From the NCBI RefSeq assembly GCF_021650975.2, contig NZ_CP091285.1, positions 3,286,001 through 3,350,000 of the forward strand: a stretch of DNA of 64,000 nucleotides, given 5' to 3'. Below the pieces are notes generated by a model. The model ran no database searches. It saw only the letters and a program-made list of their open reading frames with translations, and had not been told where the DNA came from. This document shows, in pieces, positions 47,169 through 56,213 of the stretch. A program made the translations under genes and the position numbers. This DNA comes from Flavobacterium jumunjinense (lineage in GTDB: Bacteria; Bacteroidota; Bacteroidia; Flavobacteriales; Flavobacteriaceae). Every line of letters starts with the position of its first letter. Within the stretch, counting starts at the first letter, position 1.

Positions 47169-48227
47169 CTATCTGATAAATCTATTTTTTTGATTGATTT
47201 CAATTATATTTTCGGGTTGAACATACCATTCTGTAAATTTGGTATAGGTCGATTCGTTGTTGTTTTTCCACTCATTAAATTCTGAAGAAGAGCCAACTTG
47301 GAAAAGATAAAAATTGTAAGCTTCTAATAAATCATTTTGCAATAATCTATTATGGTATTCAAAAAGTAGGTTTGGATGTTTTTCGTAATCTTTTTTGAAA
47401 TAACTGTTTATGAAAAATAATCGCATTTCAGATAAGGTTTTAAGATTTACTTCTTTTTGCGTTATTGTTGCAAGTATAAAATGACTACCAAATATGCCAC
47501 AAAAAGGCATTTCTATTTTGCCATTATCAACATCTTTTAGGTCGATTGTTAATTCACAAAAATGAATTGAAGCATTATCACCGTCAATTTTTATTACTTC
47601 AGTGTAGGTGTCGTATAAAAGTTTACTCATTTCAGTTGTTCGTTTTGTTGTTCTTTCTATATTCATAAAAAGTTCGCCATAAATTAAACCTGAAAGTTTG
47701 TCCTTTGATGCGAAGAATAATTTTGCTAATCTATAATAGTTTGATGGGTACATTGGGTCAACTTTTATACCATCTTCATAACATTGTATTGCTTCATTGT
47801 ATTTTTCTTGAAACAAATAAATATTTCCTTTTTCTAGATAAAGATTTCCCGAATTAGGAAACTTCTTCATGCCTTCTTCATACTCTTTAATTGCTTTTTC
47901 AGGTTCACCAGAATAGCTGTAGCAATTTCCAAGTAATTGATAGACTTGATTGGTTATACCTTTATACTTTTTTGTTTTAGTTAGAATTTTTATAGCCGTT
48001 TTATAATCCTTTTTAAGAATGTATGCATAAGCCTTCTCGTAAGGGTATGTATAATCCTTACTGTCTATTTTTTCACATTCTTTAAGTAAATCGATGCTTT
48101 CATCAATTTTACCTTCTTCCATTAGTTTGATGGCTTCTTTGGCTTTATTCCAAGCTTCTTCATTACGTTTTTGCGCATGAAAATGAATTGAAGTAAAGAC
48201 AAACAGTAATAAAATTATTTTTTTCAT
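47169..48227 (-). CDS. Secreted TPR-repeat protein
   Basis: 352 residues from MKKIILLLFVFTSIHFHAQ (signal peptide); an ATG 33 bp upstream is in frame but would bury the signal. TPR repeats span ~30-200 (EAWNKAKEAIKLMEEGKIDESIDLLKE, QLLGNCYSYSGEPEKAIKEYEEGMK, LEKGNIYLFQEKYNEAIQCYEDGIK, NYYRLAKLFFASKDKLSGL). The C-terminal ~150 residues are unrecognised. It follows the DUF6882-like gene by 16 bp and is likely in the same transcript. Probably periplasmic; partner unknown. Confidence 0.8.
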   Translation of the reverse strand: MKKIILLLFVFTSIHFHAQKRNEEAWNKAKEAIKLMEEGKIDESIDLLKECEKIDSKDYTYPYEKAYAYILKKDYKTAIKILTKTKKYKGITNQVYQLLGNCYSYSGEPEKAIKEYEEGMKKFPNSGNLYLEKGNIYLFQEKYNEAIQCYEDGIKVDPMYPSNYYRLAKLFFASKDKLSGLIYGELFMNIERTTKRTTEMSKLLYDTYTEVIKIDGDNASIHFCELTIDLKDVDNGKIEMPFCGIFGSHFILATITQKEVNLKTLSEMRLFFINSYFKKDYEKHPNLLFEYHNRLLQNDLLEAYNFYLFQVGSSSEFNEWKNNNESTYTKFTEWYVQPENIIEINQKNRFIR

Positions 48228-48243
48228 ATTGAGAAGTGTAAGA

Positions 48244-48930
48244 TTATTTAATAGTTCCATTTAAAGAAGTCAATCTTCCTAATGCATCAAAATCGGCTGT
48301 AATTGTACTTTCATTCTTCATAGCTTGAACAGTGTTTGGTGTAATCGCTATTTGAAACTCTTTATCTATAAGATAATTGATGAAAGCATCTTTATGATTC
48401 ACATCAATACTACTAATAACTTGTGGGAAATGGGTTAGTATTTTTTCAGCTTTATTAGTGTCAATTTCAGGAATTAAGTCACTATCTATTGTAACAACTA
48501 ATGTTCCTTGACCGTAATTGGCACAATAATAGCTTTTAGAATTGAACAAACCACATGCAATCATTCCAATTTTATGTTCAAAACCTTCAGCAACTTGGAA
48601 ATGTGCATCTGTTAACTCTACTATGTTTTTATCGGTTCCAATATTTTTTAGTTGATTGGATTGTATTAGTAGGTTTTCTGGAATGCCACTTTGTGTATTT
48701 GCCCAACCCCACATCCAAGAATTATTATTAAATGATAAAGAACCTATTATTTGAATTGGAAACGTAAGTTCTTCAAATGAAATAGTACCAAGACTCATGT
48801 CTAATTGCCATGGTTTAGATTCAATAATGTCTCCAAAAAGGAATTGTTTTTCTAATGATAGTGCTGCGTTTTGATCGAGTAATTCTAAAAAAGTATTAAA
48901 ATCTGATTTTGTTTTATTTTGAAAGCTCAT
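48244..48930 (-). CDS. DUF6882-like cytoplasmic protein
   Basis: 228 residues without a signal peptide. The segments GSLSFNNNSWMWGWANTQSGIPENLL and VAEGFEHKIGMIACGLFNSKSYYCANYGQG resemble the DUF6882 family core (w.W.W.n....p), but I am not certain. Family function is unknown. It is the first gene of a two-gene minus-strand unit with the secreted TPR protein. Confidence 0.65.
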   Translation of the reverse strand: MSFQNKTKSDFNTFLELLDQNAALSLEKQFLFGDIIESKPWQLDMSLGTISFEELTFPIQIIGSLSFNNNSWMWGWANTQSGIPENLLIQSNQLKNIGTDKNIVELTDAHFQVAEGFEHKIGMIACGLFNSKSYYCANYGQGTLVVTIDSDLIPEIDTNKAEKILTHFPQVISSIDVNHKDAFINYLIDKEFQIAITPNTVQAMKNESTITADFDALGRLTSLNGTIK

Positions 48931-49011
48931 AGTTTATTATTAAATTAATGTAGTTACAAATGTAACGAAATGAAGTAAAATCTTATGTTTTTGACTTTTA
49001 TAAATATAAAA

Positions 49012-49036
49012 AAACTCCGAGATATTCTCGGAGTTT
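49012..49036 (-). terminator. Terminator of yebC
   Basis: 11-bp stem AAACTCCGAGA / TCTCGGAGTTT with a 3-nt loop, preceded by A-runs on the plus strand, giving a U-tract on the minus-strand transcript. It lies 25 bp beyond the yebC stop. Confidence 0.8.
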
Positions 49037-49060
49037 ATAGTATAATAAAGAATAAATGAA

Positions 49061-49786
49061 TTATTCTTCGCTTTCAGATTCTTGCATGGTATGATAAACA
49101 TTCATTACATCATCATCTTCTTCAAATTTTTCTAATAATTTTTCAACATCAGCAACTTCATCAGGTGTTAATTCTTTTGTAACTTGAGGAATTCTTTCAA
49201 AACCAGAAGATAGAATTTCTAATCCTCTATTCTCTAATTCTTTTTGAATGGCACCAAAGCTTTCAAAAGGAGCGTACATTAAAATTCCGTCTTCGTCTGC
49301 GAAAATTTCTTCCACACCGAAATCTATCATTTCTAATTCTAGCTCTTCTACATCTTGACCCTCTGCTGGAATTCTAAAATTACAAGTATGATCGAACATA
49401 AATTCGACAGAACCTTGCGTTCCTAGAGTTCCATTGCATTTGTTAAAATAACTTCTAACATTAGCAACAGTTCTATTATTATTGTCGGTAGCTGTTTCAA
49501 TAAGTATAGCAATTCCATGTGGAGCATAACCTTCGAAAAGTACTTCTTTAAAATCGGCAGTATCTTTTTCAGATGCTTTTTTAATAGCGCGCTCTACATT
49601 TTCTTTCGGCATGTTTGCCGACTTTGCATTTTGTATAACTGCTCTCAAACGAGAATTAGTTTCAGGACTTGGTCCGCCTTCTTTAACGGCCATAACGATG
49701 TCTTTACCAATTCTTGTAAACGTTTTAGCCATTGCTGACCAACGTTTCATTTTTCTAGCTTTTCTAAATTCGAATGCTCTTCCCAT
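49061..49786 (-). CDS. yebC: YebC/PmpR-family protein
   Basis: 241 residues, the usual length. The N-terminal helical motif MGRAFEFRKARKMKRWSAMAKTFTRIGKDI, EGGPSPETNSRLRAVIQNAKSANMPKENVERAIKKA and the acidic C-terminal domain are typical. Members have been described as transcription regulators and more recently as translation factors that resolve ribosome stalling at proline stretches; sequence alone cannot separate these roles, and the short lineage-specific forms may differ. A TACTTTTG -7-like element lies at 49815-49822 on the minus strand. Confidence 0.93.
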   Translation of the reverse strand: MGRAFEFRKARKMKRWSAMAKTFTRIGKDIVMAVKEGGPSPETNSRLRAVIQNAKSANMPKENVERAIKKASEKDTADFKEVLFEGYAPHGIAILIETATDNNNRTVANVRSYFNKCNGTLGTQGSVEFMFDHTCNFRIPAEGQDVEELELEMIDFGVEEIFADEDGILMYAPFESFGAIQKELENRGLEILSSGFERIPQVTKELTPDEVADVEKLLEKFEEDDDVMNVYHTMQESESEE

Positions 49787-49814
49787 TTCTTTTAAAGTTT
49801 TACAAAATATTCTG

Positions 49815-49822
49815 CAAAAGTA
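49815..49822 (-). promoter_or_regulatory. -7 element of the yebC promoter
   Basis: TACTTTTG (TAnnTTTG), 29-36 nt upstream of the yebC ATG. Confidence 0.45.
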
Positions 49823-49852
49823 AGGTTTCTTTACAATCTTTCAAATTGTTAT

Positions 49853-50935
49853 CTATTTTTTATAAAAAGGTAATTTAACCACCTTAGCAGCAATATCTTT
49901 ATTTCTAATTCTAATGAATATTTCTGAATCTAATTTTGATAATTCAGTTGGAACATATCCTAAACCAATTGCTATTCCTAATGATGGCGATTGAGTTCCA
50001 GAAGTTACAATTCCTACAACATTACCGCTTGCATCTGCAATTTCATAATCATGACGAGGAATTCCTCTTTCGACCATTTCAAAAGCAACTAATTTACGAG
50101 TAACACCTTCTTCTTTTTGCTTTTTAAGATTTTCAGAATTTGTAAACTCTTTTGTGAATTTAGTAATCCAACCTAACCCAGCTTCAAGTGGTGAAGTTGT
50201 GTCGCTAATATCGTTTCCGTATAAACAGAATCCCATTTCTAAACGAAGTGTATCTCTTGCTGCTAAACCGATTGGTTTGATACCAAAACTAGCACCAGCT
50301 TCGAAAACTTTGTTCCAAACTTGCTCTGCTACTGTGTTTTTGCAATAGATTTCAAATCCACCAGAACCTGTATATCCTGTAGCAGAAACGATAACGTCAT
50401 CAACACCTGCAAAATTTGCTATTTCGAAGTGATAATATTTAATTTCTGATAAATTTACAGTTGTTAAAGACTGCATTGCTTCAACTGCTTTAGGACCTTG
50501 GATAGCTAAAAGTGAATAACTTTCAGAAATATCTTCCATAGTAACGCCTAAGTCATTGTGCGAAGAAATCCAATTCCAATCTTTTTCAATATTTGAAGCG
50601 TTTACAACTAATAAATATTGGTCTTCTTTAAGTTTATATATAATTAAATCATCAACAATTCCACCATCATTATTTGGTAAACATGAATATTGTGCACGAC
50701 CAACTTCTAAAACTGAAGCGTCATTTGATGTTACTTTTTGAATTAATGCTAATGCGTTTTCTCCTGTTAGAAGGAATTCTCCCATGTGTGAAACATCAAA
50801 AACTCCAACACCATTTCTAACGGTTTCATGTTCTGCATTTACACCTTCATATTGAACAGGCATATTGTAACCTGCAAAAGGAACCATTTTTGCTCCTAAA
50901 CTTTCATGAATGTGAGATAAAGCTGTATTTTTCAT
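49853..50935 (-). CDS. gcvT: Glycine cleavage system T protein (aminomethyltransferase)
   Basis: 360 residues. GcvT moves the methylene group from aminomethyl-lipoyl-H protein to tetrahydrofolate and releases ammonia. Typical segments: [35 protein letters not shown], the [11 protein letters not shown] loop, [21 protein letters not shown] and GIPRHDY. The catalytic Asp is in the NGV/DVSHMGE region typical of GcvT rather than of paralogous folate proteins. GcvH and GcvP are not in the window. Orientation follows thrC, but a 118-bp gap separates them. Confidence 0.95.
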   Translation of the reverse strand: MKNTALSHIHESLGAKMVPFAGYNMPVQYEGVNAEHETVRNGVGVFDVSHMGEFLLTGENALALIQKVTSNDASVLEVGRAQYSCLPNNDGGIVDDLIIYKLKEDQYLLVVNASNIEKDWNWISSHNDLGVTMEDISESYSLLAIQGPKAVEAMQSLTTVNLSEIKYYHFEIANFAGVDDVIVSATGYTGSGGFEIYCKNTVAEQVWNKVFEAGASFGIKPIGLAARDTLRLEMGFCLYGNDISDTTSPLEAGLGWITKFTKEFTNSENLKKQKEEGVTRKLVAFEMVERGIPRHDYEIADASGNVVGIVTSGTQSPSLGIAIGLGYVPTELSKLDSEIFIRIRNKDIAAKVVKLPFYKK

Positions 50936-51053
50936 TGATTTGTAGTTATAAAATTTAAAGTGGCTAATTTATTCAAAAAATGTTAATCTGTAAGTGATTA
51001 ACCTTATAATTTGTTAGATGTTTTTAACAAAATGAATATAATTTGTAACAGAT

Positions 51054-52346
51054 TTATTTTGTAAGGATTACATTTTTCAATTCTTCGTAATTTGATATTT
51101 TTATACTCGATTTTTCTTTAGTCATAATTTCTTTAATCTGATTTGGAATTTCTAATGAAATACCCAATGTGCTTTCTACAATATTATGAAACTTTATCGG
51201 GTGTGCTGTTTCAAGGAAAAAACCAACACGATCAGTTGAATTGTTTAGCTCTTTTTTCAAGCCTAAATAACCAACAGCTCCATGTGGTTCTGCTACATAT
51301 TTAAATTTTTTGTAAATTTTCTTCATACATCTCTTCGTTTCTTCATCTGAATAAGAGTAGGAAGAAAAATCTTTTTTAAATTCAGTCAAGTCATTATTAT
51401 ACATTTCTTGAATTCGAACAAAATTACTTGGATTACCAACATCCATAGCGTTGGAAATGGTTGCAATTGAAGCTTTCGGATTATATTTTCCATCTTCTAA
51501 AAAACGTGGAACAGTATCATTCGCATTGGTAGTTGCAACGAAATGCTGGATGGGTAGACCTAATTTTTTAGCTAGAATTCCTGCACAAATATTTCCGAAA
51601 TTTCCACTAGGACATGAAACAACTAATGGGTTTTTTAATTTTTTTAGTTCTTTATAGGCAAAGAAAAAGTAGAACATTTGCGGTAACCAACGAGCAATAT
51701 TTATAGAGTTGGCCGATGTTAGATTTTTTATTTGTAATTCTTGATCTAAAAATGCCTTTTTCACCATATCCTGACAATAATCGAAAACACCATCTACTTC
51801 TAAAGCAGTTATATTTTTTCCTAAGGTAGTTAATTGTTTTTCTTGAATATCGCTTACTTTTCCAGAAGGATAGAGTATGATTACCTCTACATCTTTAACG
51901 TTTAAAAAACCACTTGCAACAGCTCCTCCAGTATCTCCTGAAGTAGCTACCAAAACAATATTTTTTTGATTTTTATCTTTGTTAAAATAACCAAGGCAGC
52001 GCGACATAAAGCGTGCGCCTACATCTTTAAAAGCCATAGTTGGTCCGTGATATAATTCTAAAGAATAGATATTTTCTTCAACTTGAACTAGTGGGAAATT
52101 AAATGATAAGGTTTCTGAAATTATTTTTTTTAATTCTTCTTTTGGGATCTCTTCACCTACAAATTGTTCAATTACTTGAAAAGCAATTTCTTCATTAGAT
52201 AGTTTTCCGATAGTATCAAAAAAAGAGTTCGATAAAGGTTGAAGCTCTTTTGGGAAATACAATCCTTTATCTGGTGCTAAACCATTAACGACAGCTTCTT
52301 GAAAAGATACTTCGTGTTGTTTGTTATTTAAACTATAATATTTCAT
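51054..52346 (-). CDS. thrC: Threonine synthase
   Basis: 430 residues. It converts O-phospho-L-homoserine to threonine, the last step of the pathway. PLP-lysine K107 lies in HGPTMAFKDVGARF. ATSGDTGGAVASGF binds the cofactor phosphate, and VSCPSGNFGNICAGILAKKLGLP and AEPHGAVGYLGLK follow as expected for the short-type (E. coli-like) enzyme. It lies 15 bp downstream of thrB in the thrA-thrB-thrC operon, under the attenuator described upstream of thrA. Confidence 0.96.
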   Translation of the reverse strand: MKYYSLNNKQHEVSFQEAVVNGLAPDKGLYFPKELQPLSNSFFDTIGKLSNEEIAFQVIEQFVGEEIPKEELKKIISETLSFNFPLVQVEENIYSLELYHGPTMAFKDVGARFMSRCLGYFNKDKNQKNIVLVATSGDTGGAVASGFLNVKDVEVIILYPSGKVSDIQEKQLTTLGKNITALEVDGVFDYCQDMVKKAFLDQELQIKNLTSANSINIARWLPQMFYFFFAYKELKKLKNPLVVSCPSGNFGNICAGILAKKLGLPIQHFVATTNANDTVPRFLEDGKYNPKASIATISNAMDVGNPSNFVRIQEMYNNDLTEFKKDFSSYSYSDEETKRCMKKIYKKFKYVAEPHGAVGYLGLKKELNNSTDRVGFFLETAHPIKFHNIVESTLGISLEIPNQIKEIMTKEKSSIKISNYEELKNVILTK

Positions 52347-52361
52347 TTTGATGTTGTTTTG

Positions 52362-53282
52362 TTAGATAGTTTTTACGCCTTGAGGGTTTACTTTTGATAT
52401 ATGAATGTCGAATGGAATTTTTGTTTCTAAATAAGCATTCTGCATTGCATTGGCAACATTTCTAGCTATGGTTTCTCCTTTGCAAAGTGCAAAAATGGAA
52501 GGGCCAGCACCCGATATTCCAGCTCCTAATGCTCCAGTATTTAAAGCAGCATTTTTTACATTATCAAAGTTTGGAATTAAGCCTTTTCGGAGCGGTTCCA
52601 CAATTACATCACGTAGTGAACGACCTATTAATTCATAGTCTTTAGTGTATAAACCAGCAATTAATCCGCCAACATTTCCCCATTGGGTTATGGCCGATTG
52701 TAATGGTATCATTGGTTTTAATACAGCTCTTGCATCGGAAGTTTTGATTTCTATTTGTGGATGTAAAACGACAGCATAAAGTTCGGACGGACTTTCTATT
52801 TGAATGATGTCTAACGGATTATAACCACGTACTAATGTAAAACCACCAAGCATGCAAGGTGCCACATTATCTGCATGTTCTGAACCACTTGCAACTGCTT
52901 CTCCTTTCATAGCAAACTGTACCAATTCTTTTTTTGTATAGGGTTTTCCTAATAATTCATTTATACCATATACTGCTCCTGCTGCACTTGCTGCTGAACT
53001 TCCAATTCCGCTTCCTGCTTTTATTTTTTTATGTATTTCTATTTCGAAACCATATTCTAAATCTAAGTTTTCGATAATAGCTAATGCTGCTACTCCTGCA
53101 ACGTTTTTATCGGTTTCATATGGAATATCGGCACCTGTTATTTTTGTGATTTTGATTCCTTTTTGTGGTGATTTTCTAAAGATCATTTCATCACCTATAT
53201 TGTCTATGCAAAGCCCAAGCACATCAAATCCGCAATTGAGATTTGCTATTGTTGCTGGACAGAATATTTTTATTTCGTTCAT
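52362..53282 (-). CDS. thrB: Homoserine kinase
   Basis: 306 residues, GHMP-kinase family. It phosphorylates homoserine. The ATP-binding loop KAGSGIGSSAASAAGAVYG (~88-106) is clear, as are ATIANLNCGFDVLGLCID at the N terminus and GAGISGAGPSIFALCKG (~255-271) for the C-terminal motif. It is separated from thrA by a 212-bp gap that contains a long hairpin element, and is followed by thrC after 15 bp. Confidence 0.96.
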   Translation of the reverse strand: MNEIKIFCPATIANLNCGFDVLGLCIDNIGDEMIFRKSPQKGIKITKITGADIPYETDKNVAGVAALAIIENLDLEYGFEIEIHKKIKAGSGIGSSAASAAGAVYGINELLGKPYTKKELVQFAMKGEAVASGSEHADNVAPCMLGGFTLVRGYNPLDIIQIESPSELYAVVLHPQIEIKTSDARAVLKPMIPLQSAITQWGNVGGLIAGLYTKDYELIGRSLRDVIVEPLRKGLIPNFDNVKNAALNTGALGAGISGAGPSIFALCKGETIARNVANAMQNAYLETKIPFDIHISKVNPQGVKTI

Positions 53283-53345
53283 AATTATTGTGAAGTTTTT
53301 GACTTCTTTTTTAATCTATTCAAATTTTTAAAATGGTTAAAGTAA

Positions 53346-53457
53346 TAACCCTGATTGCAGTGGAAATCCTATTATTGAAAAGCGATATTCTATATTGTTT
53401 TTTTACTGTTTTTTAGTTGCTTTTCAATAATAGATTGGAACGAAAAGCAGGAATTAC
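53346..53457 (-). ncRNA. Hairpin element between thrA and thrB, flavobacterial intergenic RNA-like
   Basis: A perfect 15-bp inverted repeat CTATTATTGAAAAGC (53369-53383) / GCTTTTCAATAATAG (53419-53433) encloses a 35-nt T-rich loop. Beyond the stem lie ordered flanks: CCCTGATTGCAGTGGAAATC on one side and ATTGGAACGAAAAGCAGGAA on the other, with a CCTG/CAGG closing pair. I have the impression that such CCCTGATT...AAAGCAGGA-bounded elements recur in Flavobacterium genomes, perhaps the Rfam Flavo-1 class. Strand is assigned only from the operon direction, since the structure is nearly symmetric. Confidence 0.45.
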
Positions 53458-53494
53458 ATTTGCTGATAAAACCTAAGCCTTTCGTTGCTGATTT

Positions 53495-55942
53495 TTATAC
53501 ATTTCCAATTCTAACAACATCAGCGAAAATACCTGATGCTGTTACTGCTGCTCCCGCACCAGCTCCTTTAATAAGTAGTGGTTGGTCTACATATCTATCG
53601 GTATAAAATTGAACAATATTGTCTTTTCCTTCTAAGTTGTAAAACGGACTTTCTTGTGGTATGAATTCGAGACCAACATTTGCTTTTCCGTTTTCGAAAG
53701 TGGCAACATATTTTAGCTTGCAATTTTTTGAATTTGCTTCTTTAAGAAGATTTTCAAAATGTGGAGCGTACTTGATGAGTGAAGCAAAAAAATCTTCATT
53801 ATTTGCAGTTTGCATACATTCTTCGGGTAAAAATGATTTATTTTCTATGTTGTTATTTTCCATTTTATAACCACTTTCTCTAATAAGAATAAGTATTTTT
53901 CGAGCAACATCAATTCCGCTTAAATCTATTTTTGGATCGGGTTCTGTGAAACCTTGAATTCCAGCTTCTTTTACAACATCATGAAACGAATTATTTTCGT
54001 CGAAATTATTAAAAATGAAGTTTAAACTTCCAGATAATACAGCTTGAATTTTGTTTACTTTGTCGCCAGATGCAATGAGGTGTTTTAAAGTGTCAATTAT
54101 AGGTAAACCTGCACCAACATTAGTTTCGAATAAGAAAGGAGCGTTGTATTTTCGAGATAAATTCTTTAAATTTTGATAATTTTCATATTGTGAAGAACAA
54201 GCTATTTTATTGCAAGTTACTACTGCAATACTTTGTTTTAAGAATTGATCGTAAATATTTGCAATGTCACTATTAGCAGTTATGTCTACAAAAATACTGT
54301 TGCGCAAATTGAGTTTTTGTACTTCTGAAATGAATTTTTCGGTATTTGCTTCTTCGGATTCATTAAGTTGCAATTTCCAATTGTTAAGATCTAATCCTTC
54401 TTCGTTGAATATCATTTTTCGAGAATTAGACAAGGCAATTACACGTACATTCATTTTAAGATTTTCTTTTAGGAATTTCTTTTGTTGATTGATTTGGTCA
54501 ATGAATTTTTCGCCAACATTACCAACACCCATAACAAACAGGTTGAGTTGTTTGGTGTTGTCTTCAAAAAAGCGTTCGTGCAATGCATTCAATGCTTTTT
54601 TGATGTCGTTTTTATTAATTACGGCTGAAATATTTCTTTCGGATGCACCTTGGGCAATGGCTCTAATGTTTACGTTGTTTTTTCCTAATGTACTGAACAT
54701 TTTTCCGCTTAACCCTTGGTGGTTTTTCATGTTTTCACCAACTAGGGCAATGATGCAAAGGTCTTTTTCTAGTAGACAAGAATCGATTTTATTTTGAGAT
54801 ATTTCAATATCAAAGGTTGCATCTATTATTGTTTTTGCTTTTTCAGCATCATTATTTGAAATCCCTATGCAGATTGAATGTTCTGAAGAGGCTTGGGTAA
54901 TGAAAATTACATTTATATCGTGTTGCGATAATGCTTCAAACAAACGTTTGGAAGAACCTGTAATACCTATCATTCCTGATCCTTCTAGAGTTAATAATGT
55001 AATTGCATCGATATGTGATATTCCTTTTACAGGATTTCCGTTTGAAATACTTTGATTGGAAATATAAGTTCCTTGTGCATTGGGTTCAAAAGTATTCTTA
55101 ATTAAGATCGGAATCATAGCGTTAAGAACGGGTTGGATTGTTGGAGGATAAAGAACTTTAGCTCCAAAGTGAGACAATTCCATTGCTTCCTGATAGGATA
55201 AATTTTCTATTGATTTGGCTTGTTTTACAATTTTTGGATTGGCGGTATACATACCGTTTACATCTGTCCAAATTTCTAAAGAACTTGCATTAGAACAATA
55301 GGCTAGGATGGAAGCAGTATAATCGGAACCGCCACGACCAAGTGTTGTAGTTTCTTCATTAACTGTTGAAGCAATAAAACCAGGAAAGACTATTATTTGT
55401 TCATTTATATTTTGTAAAACTGAGGAAAATAATTCTTTAGTTTTATTGAAAATTACGGCTGCTTTGCCAAAATTATCGTTTGTTTTGATGATTTTTCGAC
55501 TGTCTATAAAACAACAATTATTTTCATTGTTTTTTAATGCATAACTGATTATTTGTGAAGATAATAATTCTCCAAAACTTAAAATTCGATCAAGAGTTTT
55601 TGTTGATAATTCATTAAGTAGAAAACAACCATCTAACAATGTTTGAAGTTGTTTTATTTCGTTGTTAACAATTGTTTTTAAGGCTAATTGATTTTCAGAA
55701 TCTACTAGGTTCACTATAAGTTCTTCATGTTTTAAGGCAATTTTTGATACTAATTTTTGATACTCTTTATTTTTATTTGCAGCAGTTGTGCCTGCTAAGT
55801 GTAATAAATCGGTTACTCCGCTAAGAGCAGAAACAACAATTAGGAGTTTTTCTTTTTGCGATTTATTTATAATTATGTCAATTACTTTTGAAATATTTTG
55901 TGCGTTGGCTACAGATGTACCACCAAATTTTAATACAATCAT
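53495..55942 (-). CDS. thrA: Bifunctional aspartokinase / homoserine dehydrogenase
   Basis: 815 residues. The N-terminal aspartokinase (~1-295) starts VLKFGGTSVANAQNI with the catalytic K-F-G-G-T-S; FPGFIASTVNEETTTLGRGGSDYTA and DVNGMYTANPKIV are typical. Two ACT domains (~310-450; GSGMIGITGSSKRLFEALS, IALVGENMKNHQGLSGKMF) are the expected feedback sites. The homoserine dehydrogenase (~460-815) has VMGVGNVGEKFI for NADP binding and ends in GAGAGAAVTASGIFADVVRI. The first two steps to homoserine are thus in one protein, as in E. coli ThrA/MetL. First structural gene of the operon. Confidence 0.96.
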   Translation of the reverse strand: MIVLKFGGTSVANAQNISKVIDIIINKSQKEKLLIVVSALSGVTDLLHLAGTTAANKNKEYQKLVSKIALKHEELIVNLVDSENQLALKTIVNNEIKQLQTLLDGCFLLNELSTKTLDRILSFGELLSSQIISYALKNNENNCCFIDSRKIIKTNDNFGKAAVIFNKTKELFSSVLQNINEQIIVFPGFIASTVNEETTTLGRGGSDYTASILAYCSNASSLEIWTDVNGMYTANPKIVKQAKSIENLSYQEAMELSHFGAKVLYPPTIQPVLNAMIPILIKNTFEPNAQGTYISNQSISNGNPVKGISHIDAITLLTLEGSGMIGITGSSKRLFEALSQHDINVIFITQASSEHSICIGISNNDAEKAKTIIDATFDIEISQNKIDSCLLEKDLCIIALVGENMKNHQGLSGKMFSTLGKNNVNIRAIAQGASERNISAVINKNDIKKALNALHERFFEDNTKQLNLFVMGVGNVGEKFIDQINQQKKFLKENLKMNVRVIALSNSRKMIFNEEGLDLNNWKLQLNESEEANTEKFISEVQKLNLRNSIFVDITANSDIANIYDQFLKQSIAVVTCNKIACSSQYENYQNLKNLSRKYNAPFLFETNVGAGLPIIDTLKHLIASGDKVNKIQAVLSGSLNFIFNNFDENNSFHDVVKEAGIQGFTEPDPKIDLSGIDVARKILILIRESGYKMENNNIENKSFLPEECMQTANNEDFFASLIKYAPHFENLLKEANSKNCKLKYVATFENGKANVGLEFIPQESPFYNLEGKDNIVQFYTDRYVDQPLLIKGAGAGAAVTASGIFADVVRIGNV

Positions 55943-55992
55943 TTTGTTTGTTTTTTGAAAAAAAATATACTAAGAGATATATCTTTCGGTAG

Positions 55993-56017
55993 AAAAATAT
56001 ATAATACGGGATTATAT
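55993..56017 (-). terminator. Attenuator terminator (3:4 hairpin) in the thr leader
   Basis: On the minus-strand transcript ATATAAT and ATTATAT (plus 56011-56017 and 55999-56005) form a 7-bp stem around loop CCCGT, directly followed by A-U5. An alternative antiterminator pairs GGGGTATAT (plus 56025-56033) with ATATAATCCC (plus 56008-56017), and the two cannot coexist. Confidence 0.55.
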
Positions 56018-56032
56018 GTAATGAATATACCC

Positions 56033-56137
56033 CTAAGGGGTAATAGTAATGATTGTAGATGTTGTGGTAATAACAAAAGACACAACCAAAGTCTTGGTTG
56101 TATTTAAAGAAGAATATTTTCTTTTGTTATTAAACAT
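56033..56137 (-). CDS. Threonine/isoleucine-rich leader peptide of the thr operon
   Basis: 34 codons ending in TAG. The peptide carries 9 Thr and 4 Ile, with ITTTSTIITITP as its last 12 residues, the same logic as E. coli ThrL. The ATG lies just downstream of a TATATTTG promoter and the stop at 56033-56035 sits inside the ACCCC/GGGGT hairpin (56029-56041). A ribosome stalled at the Thr/Ile codons would leave GGGGTATAT free to pair with ATATAATCCC and block the terminator; a ribosome that reaches the stop would cover it. The 5' part of the ORF also folds: AATAACAAAAGA (plus 56120-56131) pairs with TCTTTTGTTATT (plus 56069-56080) around an inner ACAACCAA/TTGGTTGT stem. Translation is inferred, not shown. 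Confidence 0.75.
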   Translation of the reverse strand: MFNNKRKYSSLNTTKTLVVSFVITTTSTIITITP

Positions 56138-56141
56138 GCTT

Positions 56142-56149
56142 CAAATATA
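56142..56149 (-). promoter_or_regulatory. -7 element of the thrABC promoter
   Basis: TATATTTG on the minus strand, about 4 nt upstream of the leader-peptide ATG. No clear -33 TTG is visible. The leader mRNA from here to thrA is ~195 nt. Confidence 0.55.
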
Positions 56150-56213
56150 GAGTAAAATTATTAATGTAGTGATGTATGTGTTAAAAATAAAACAAAAAAG
56201 GTGTGTTTTGTTT

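Noticed and set aside
53369..53433. thrA-thrB hairpin considered as an insertion-sequence remnant or simple terminator
   Set aside because: There is no transposase fragment, and the loop is too long, without a U-tract directly after the stem; the ordered flanks fit a structured repeat element better.
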